Origin: Flavobacteriaceae bacterium
GTDB taxonomy: Bacteria; Bacteroidota; Bacteroidia; Flavobacteriales; Flavobacteriaceae
Assembly (NCBI GenBank): GCA_002691265.1
Contig: NZHJ01000029.1
Coordinates: 9,564-19,445 of the forward strand
Reading direction: 5' to 3'
Length of the DNA stretch: 9,882 bases
The translations under genes were made by a program, and so were the position numbers. Of this stretch, positions 7,139 through 9,882 are shown one piece after another. Each line of letters opens with the position of its first letter. Positions within the stretch are counted from its first letter, which is position 1. Below the pieces are notes generated by a model. It saw only the letters and a list, made by a program, of their open reading frames with translations, did no database searches and was not told where the DNA came from.

Positions 7139-7584
7139 TTATCTCTGATTGCCACAGCATTAGCGATCATATTAATTTTATATTCAGGAACCGTAATTAG
7201 CTCAATCTCTCCTTTTGATTTTTTTGCATCTTCAGCATAGTGTCTTAATCTCTCTACTGAAATTGTATCTCTGAAAATCTTTCCTGACATCAAAATCTGC
7301 TTACCTTCAACTCCTGTTTTAGGAATAAAAAATCCATAATCTTTAAATTTTACGAAAACAGTATCTGTATTTACTTTAACATTCATCCAGCATCCCTTTT
7401 TTGGACATACATCGATTATTTGACCTGAAATATTAGTTATCTCAAAATTATCTTCAATGTTTTCAGAGTAACTTAACTCAAGATCAATATCATCTCCATA
7501 ATTAACATAAGTAATGCTTTTATCACATGAATAACTTGTTAATAAAGTCAAAAAAACAACTAAAAAATTAAGCTTCATATTCAT
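7135..7584 (-). CDS. DUF4920-domain lipoprotein
   Basis: 149-residue exported protein of the DUF4920 family, function unknown. The first 20 residues are a lipoprotein-like signal (LLTSYSC, lipidation expected at Cys20, although the lipobox is loose). The mature part contains the family hallmark GQIIDVCPKKGCWMNVKV at about 54-71, with a CPKKGC cysteine pair, then VKFKDYGFFIP (78-88) and a late ERLRHYAEDAKKS stretch. The paired cysteines and OB-like strands could suggest a metal- or redox-linked role, but this is unproven. A second Met at position 3 is an alternative start and would lengthen the leader from the candidate promoter by six bases. It converges on the SOUL gene with a four-base 3' overlap and is divergent from the SRPBCC gene, with only 31 bases between their starts. 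Confidence 0.88.
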   Translation of the reverse strand: MNMKLNFLVVFLTLLTSYSCDKSITYVNYGDDIDLELSYSENIEDNFEITNISGQIIDVCPKKGCWMNVKVNTDTVFVKFKDYGFFIPKTGVEGKQILMSGKIFRDTISVERLRHYAEDAKKSKGEIELITVPEYKINMIANAVAIRDN

Positions 7585-7592
7585 TATTTTTG
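7585..7592 (+). promoter_or_regulatory. Candidate -7 box for SRPBCC gene
   Basis: TATTTTTG matches TAnnTTTG exactly and ends 23 bases before the TTG start of the SRPBCC gene. The box abuts the ATG of the divergent DUF4920 gene. No TTG lies at a suitable -33 distance. Long T-runs make chance matches likely here. Confidence 0.33.
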
Positions 7593-7597
7593 ATGTT

Positions 7598-7605
7598 CAA
7601 ATTTA
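7598..7605 (-). promoter_or_regulatory. Candidate -7 box for DUF4920 gene
   Basis: The minus strand reads TAAATTTG, an exact TAnnTTTG match 13 bases before the DUF4920 ATG. A TTG at 7632-7630 lies 24 bases upstream, at the edge of the accepted -33 spacing. The implied leader is only about 6-8 bases. Confidence 0.45.
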
Positions 7606-7615
7606 TAATATTTAA

Positions 7616-8128
7616 TTGAGAGATTTAAACAATATTAAGGATAAGTGGAAAGTATATTATGAAGAAAAAATAAACTCCTCGGAAGATTCTCTCTGGGATT
7701 TAATTTCATCACCCTCAAATCTTGAGATATTTCATCCGTTTTGCAAATCCAATAAAATTATAAAATGGCCTGGTGAACATTCAATCGACGAATTAATTTA
7801 CCTTAACGGACTTACATTTGTCAGAGAGTTTAAATCATGGGATAAAAAAAAAGGATATAGTTTATTAATAGGGGAAAAAGAAAAAGAACAATCATATGTA
7901 GTTTGGGAAATAACAAAAAAGAATGGATCAGTTTATCTGAAAATAACTGTTTACCCTTATTTCTTACAAAATATGCCTAAAATTATTTCTTTTTTACCTT
8001 ATAAATTTATTGTTATTCCTGCACTAGAATCCTATTTAAAAAGCGTAATTGGCGGAATAAATTATCATTTAAAAACAAAAAAAATAGTACCAAAAAATTA
8101 TTTTGGAGAACACAAGTGGTTTTCTTGA
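7616..8128 (+). CDS. SRPBCC (START-like) family protein with TTG start
   Basis: 170-residue cytoplasmic protein with the SRPBCC helix-grip fold that binds hydrophobic ligands in a deep pocket; the ligand is unknown. The N-terminal strand and helix read YYEEKINSSEDSLWDLISSP (14-33), then NLEIFHPFCKSNKIIKWPG (35-53), a middle block DELIYLNGLTFVREFKSW (58-75), YVVWEIT (94-100), and a C-terminal alpha helix around 135-152 ending in NYFGEHKWFS. The HPF, WPG and FGxHxWFS positions fit a bacterial SRPBCC subfamily. An in-frame TAA directly precedes the TTG and no ATG or GTG occurs before the fold begins (the next ATG is about 120 codons in), so TTG is the only plausible start. It is divergent from DUF4920. 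The next gene on this strand begins 53 bases later and may share the transcript. Confidence 0.82.
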   Translation: MRDLNNIKDKWKVYYEEKINSSEDSLWDLISSPSNLEIFHPFCKSNKIIKWPGEHSIDELIYLNGLTFVREFKSWDKKKGYSLLIGEKEKEQSYVVWEITKKNGSVYLKITVYPYFLQNMPKIISFLPYKFIVIPALESYLKSVIGGINYHLKTKKIVPKNYFGEHKWFS

Positions 8129-8181
8129 AAATTAATGTTGTTTGGTATAAATTTTGGTTGTAAGTTATATTTAAAATTATC

Positions 8182-8889
8182 ATGAAAAAAGTAAACCTAT
8201 TTGAAGAGTTATTACAAGAAAGAAATAAGCAAATTAGCACTGATGAGCTTACTTCTTTGCTTAAAAATATTTGGACTAAAGAAGATTCTAAAAAAGAAAG
8301 AATCACTCAATCATTAAAGGATAAAAACAATGGAAGTTTCAATCAGCTCAAATTTAAAGAGATGGAAACAAAAAATATTTTTCACAGAGACACTATAAAA
8401 AACATATGTGTCAGATATAGGTTAAGGTTCTTAGATTCTAATTTATTCAAAGGTGAATACCCAAAAAATATTACAAAAATAATAAGTGATATTGAAAAGA
8501 AGCATGATACCAATCTCAATAACTTTATGATAATGGCTCCATCAAAACTATTCAAAATTAAAAGTCCTGACGATCCAATTCTTTTTATCCCTATAGGTAA
8601 CGACTACTATTACTTGATTCACAAATGGGGTGAGGAATTTAATTATCTTAGAAAATTATTAGTCCTTCCATTCAAAAATATTGACAACCTAACTATATTC
8701 TCGGTTCTGGTGAGTGTGTTTTTTGCATTACTTGGAAAGCTGTTTATTCCTAGCCTCACAACCTCAGAGGTGTTCATCCTATTTTTATTCTTGGTAAAAG
8801 GATTTATATTTATTTTCTTCTACACTTTCTTTTTAACAAGAAAAAATTTCAGTGAAAGTATTTGGAATAGTAAGTATGACTCTTTTTAA
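8182..8889 (+). CDS. Hypothetical protein with C-terminal membrane hairpin
   Basis: I do not recognise this 235-residue protein. Residues 1-60 are highly charged (LFEELLQERNKQISTDEL, then a Lys-rich stretch) and look like helices. Residues 66-165 form a probable soluble domain with FHRDTIKNICVRYRLRFLDSNLFKGEYP (66-93), FMIMAPSKLFKIKSPDDPILFIPIG (115-139) and DYYYLIHKWGEEFNYLRKLL (141-160). Two hydrophobic helices follow at about 168-190 and 194-218, then a short basic and polar tail ending SESIWNSKYDSF. The layout suggests an inner-membrane hairpin with both ends in the cytoplasm. It begins 53 bases after the SRPBCC gene; TATAAATTTTG at 8146-8156 is an imperfect promoter-like string upstream. 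Its 3' end converges on the tRNA terminator. Composition is like its neighbours, with no sign of recent transfer. It is probably a lineage-restricted conserved hypothetical. Confidence 0.75.
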   Translation: MKKVNLFEELLQERNKQISTDELTSLLKNIWTKEDSKKERITQSLKDKNNGSFNQLKFKEMETKNIFHRDTIKNICVRYRLRFLDSNLFKGEYPKNITKIISDIEKKHDTNLNNFMIMAPSKLFKIKSPDDPILFIPIGNDYYYLIHKWGEEFNYLRKLLVLPFKNIDNLTIFSVLVSVFFALLGKLFIPSLTTSEVFILFLFLVKGFIFIFFYTFFLTRKNFSESIWNSKYDSF

Positions 8890-8914
8890 GAATATTTTAG
8901 AATTTAACTTTATC

Positions 8915-8946
8915 AAAAAAAGACCCACTTATAAAAGCGAGTCTTT
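8915..8946 (-). terminator. Intrinsic terminator downstream of tRNA-Arg
   Basis: On the minus strand AAAGACTCGCTT pairs with AAGTGGGTCTTT as an unbroken 12-bp stem (two G-U wobbles) around a TTAT loop, followed by seven Ts. On the plus strand the same two positions become C-A mismatches and no U-run follows, so the hairpin is oriented to end the tRNA transcript, not the converging hypothetical gene. It starts seven bases after the discriminator base. Confidence 0.85.
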
Positions 8947-8953
8947 ACAAATG

Positions 8954-9027
8954 TGACCTCGGAGGGATTCAAACCCCCAACCTTCTGAGCCGTAATCAGA
9001 TGCACTATTCAGTTATGCTACGAGGCC
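8954..9027 (-). tRNA. tRNA-Arg(ACG), with A19-U56 in place of G19-C56
   Basis: The minus strand folds into a full cloverleaf of 73 bases plus discriminator A73. The acceptor stem GGCCTCG/CGAGGTC has one G2-U71 wobble. D arm GCAT/GTGC encloses a nine-base loop. Anticodon stem TCTGA/TCAGA encloses TTACGGC, with anticodon ACG (A34 is normally deaminated to inosine, reading CGU, CGC and CGA). The variable loop is AGGTT, and T stem GGGGG/CCCTC has one wobble. CCA is not encoded (CAT follows). The T loop is TTTGAAT instead of TTCGAAT, giving U56. The D loop has G18-A19 instead of G18-G19, so the elbow pair normally made by G19 and C56 is A19-U56. It lies 30 bases downstream of the haloperoxidase-like gene on the same strand and has its own promoter-like box and terminator. 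Confidence 0.93.
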
Positions 9028-9038
9028 GTTTTGGCAAG

Positions 9039-9046
9039 CAAATTTA
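9039..9046 (-). promoter_or_regulatory. Candidate -7 box for tRNA-Arg
   Basis: The minus strand reads TAAATTTG, an exact TAnnTTTG match 11 bases before the first base of the tRNA and inside the gap after the haloperoxidase-like stop codon. It would give a precursor with only about four to six extra 5' bases. No TTG is found 17-23 bases upstream. Confidence 0.42.
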
Positions 9047-9057
9047 ATAAACAAAAA

Positions 9058-9882
9058 TTATCTGACTATAATCTTAAAGATAATTTCATCAGATCTTAAT
9101 AAGTATATCCCGGAGGCTAAATTATTTGAGAAAATTTCAGTTGTTCCGCTATGAAATTTGCTTGAAATTTGAACAGATTGACCCGTCAACGTAAACAATT
9201 CAAACGATTCATACCCTTTGGTATTAACAAGTTTAATTATACCATTTTTTGATATAGGATTTTGAGTTAGCTTAATATTTGGAACTTGAATTTCAGGATT
9301 TGAAAGATTCTCTTGAAAGTATTGAGCACCAAATTCAAAACTTTCGTTTCCAATGATTTGCCCAATTAATCTACCTGGAATATCGTCAATATATGGATGA
9401 ATTCCTCCCCAAATTCTAGAAAGACTACATTGATCAGCAGCATCTTTATACGAAACCCACTGTAATTCGATATCTTGACTCGGACCATCTTCAAAAACCA
9501 AAAATTCTTTTTGTTTAGCCAAATGTGTTTCTAATCCACCAGGAAAATATGGACTTCCAGTGAAATTTTCTAACATTTCAGCAGCTGCTCTTGAATATGT
9601 TGAATGTCCAGAAACGTAACCTGCAAAGTTTGGTGTAACAAAAGTTGGCCTTTGATATGGCCACCAATTATCGGCTAAAATCCAATCAACTCCAGCAAAA
9701 TCTGATTCAGTATTTTCAACATAAGTATGTCCCTTCCATGTGTAAAGCTTTATTTTACCAACATTCTCATTATCATCTCCTGCAAGTGGATCGCCCGCTT
9801 GAACAATTTCTATTAGCCCATCAATTAATTCAAAACCATATTCACTGTAATTATCTAGAGTTGGATCAGTTCTTTGCCCTTG
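9058..9882 (-). CDS. Vanadium-dependent haloperoxidase/PAP2-like secreted protein with T9SS sorting domain, partial (5' end beyond window)
   Basis: The minus-strand frame is open from the right edge to a stop at 9058, giving 274 C-terminal residues; the Met at 9576 is internal, since conserved motifs lie before it. Counting from the edge, motif 1 is DNWWPYQRP (71-79), with the RP of KxxxxxxRP but Asp71 where Lys is expected. Motif 2 is SGHS (91-94), with acid-base His93. Motif 3 is SRIWGGIH (155-162), with Arg156 and the vanadate- or phosphate-ligating His162 in exact SRxxxxxH spacing. These define the haloperoxidase/acid-phosphatase superfamily; the WWPYQRPTF and CSLSRIWGGIHP blocks resemble a Bacteroidota subfamily. 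Residues about 203-274 are a type A sorting domain (FELFTLTGQSV, LASGIYLLRS, ending KIIVR), so the enzyme should be surface-bound or released. Whether it halogenates or dephosphorylates cannot be told from sequence. Confidence 0.88.
   Translation of the reverse strand, partial: QGQRTDPTLDNYSEYGFELIDGLIEIVQAGDPLAGDDNENVGKIKLYTWKGHTYVENTESDFAGVDWILADNWWPYQRPTFVTPNFAGYVSGHSTYSRAAAEMLENFTGSPYFPGGLETHLAKQKEFLVFEDGPSQDIELQWVSYKDAADQCSLSRIWGGIHPYIDDIPGRLIGQIIGNESFEFGAQYFQENLSNPEIQVPNIKLTQNPISKNGIIKLVNTKGYESFELFTLTGQSVQISSKFHSGTTEIFSNNLASGIYLLRSDEIIFKIIVR

Noticed and set aside
8013..8306. Minus-strand open frame spanning the SRPBCC-hypothetical junction
   Set aside because: It is antisense to two better-supported plus-strand genes and shows a low-complexity Phe/Leu-rich product.
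8954..9027. tRNA gene as an attachment site for an integrated element
   Set aside because: No integrase, no duplicated tRNA 3' end and no composition shift are seen on either side within the window.
9058..9576. A complete 172-residue gene starting at Met 9576
   Set aside because: The frame continues without a stop to the window edge and the upstream part encodes the RP and SGHS motifs, so the Met is internal and the gene is partial.
1..9882. CRISPR array, insertion sequence, toxin-antitoxin or defence island
   Set aside because: No direct repeats with regular spacers, transposase motifs, short toxin-antitoxin pairs or nuclease/ATPase defence genes were found on either strand.

Overview
The window looks like chromosomal DNA from a marine-type member of the Bacteroidota, most likely class Flavobacteriia. 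Four things point there. Base composition is strongly AT-rich. Two proteins end in type IX secretion (T9SS) sorting domains. Several genes have a TAnnTTTG promoter box just upstream and no clear Shine-Dalgarno sequence. The gene content is also flavobacterial in style: purM-prfA-pyrF, class II glutamine synthetase, DUF4920 and SOUL proteins, and a SusC-like plug lipoprotein. The species cannot be named from the sequence.

Layout. 1-2693 (minus) is a housekeeping operon, purM > prfA > pyrF; pyrF runs off the left edge and prfA starts at GTG. 2694-2965 is a very AT-rich divergent intergenic region. 2966-3970 (plus) is a eukaryotic-type class II glutamine synthetase, closed by a good intrinsic terminator. 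4023-6095 (minus) is a two-gene unit: a secreted endonuclease I with a T9SS tail, then a CaCA cation antiporter starting on the base after the nuclease stop. 6204-7138 (plus) is a lipoprotein that is essentially only a TonB-receptor plug domain, overlapped by four bases by a SOUL heme-binding-type protein. 7135-7584 (minus) is a DUF4920 lipoprotein converging on SOUL. 7616-8128 (plus) is an SRPBCC protein with a forced TTG start, followed by an unrecognised two-helix membrane protein (8182-8889). 8954-9027 (minus) is tRNA-Arg(ACG) with its own terminator. 9058-9882 (minus) is the C-terminal part of a vanadium-haloperoxidase/PAP2-like secreted enzyme with a T9SS tail, open at the right edge.

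How the genes relate. The left third is nucleotide synthesis (purine step 5, pyrimidine last step), translation termination and nitrogen assimilation. The rest is largely cell-envelope or exported: two T9SS substrates, two lipoproteins, a probable periplasmic SOUL protein and two membrane proteins. There are no transposases, integrases, CRISPR repeats or defence genes, and I see no convincing new multi-gene system. The most unusual signals are a tRNA-Arg in which the normally G19-C56 tertiary pair is replaced on both sides by A19-U56, the free-standing plug lipoprotein coupled to SOUL, a haloperoxidase-like enzyme with Asp at the canonical active-site Lys position, and very short or absent leaders implied by promoter boxes close to start codons.
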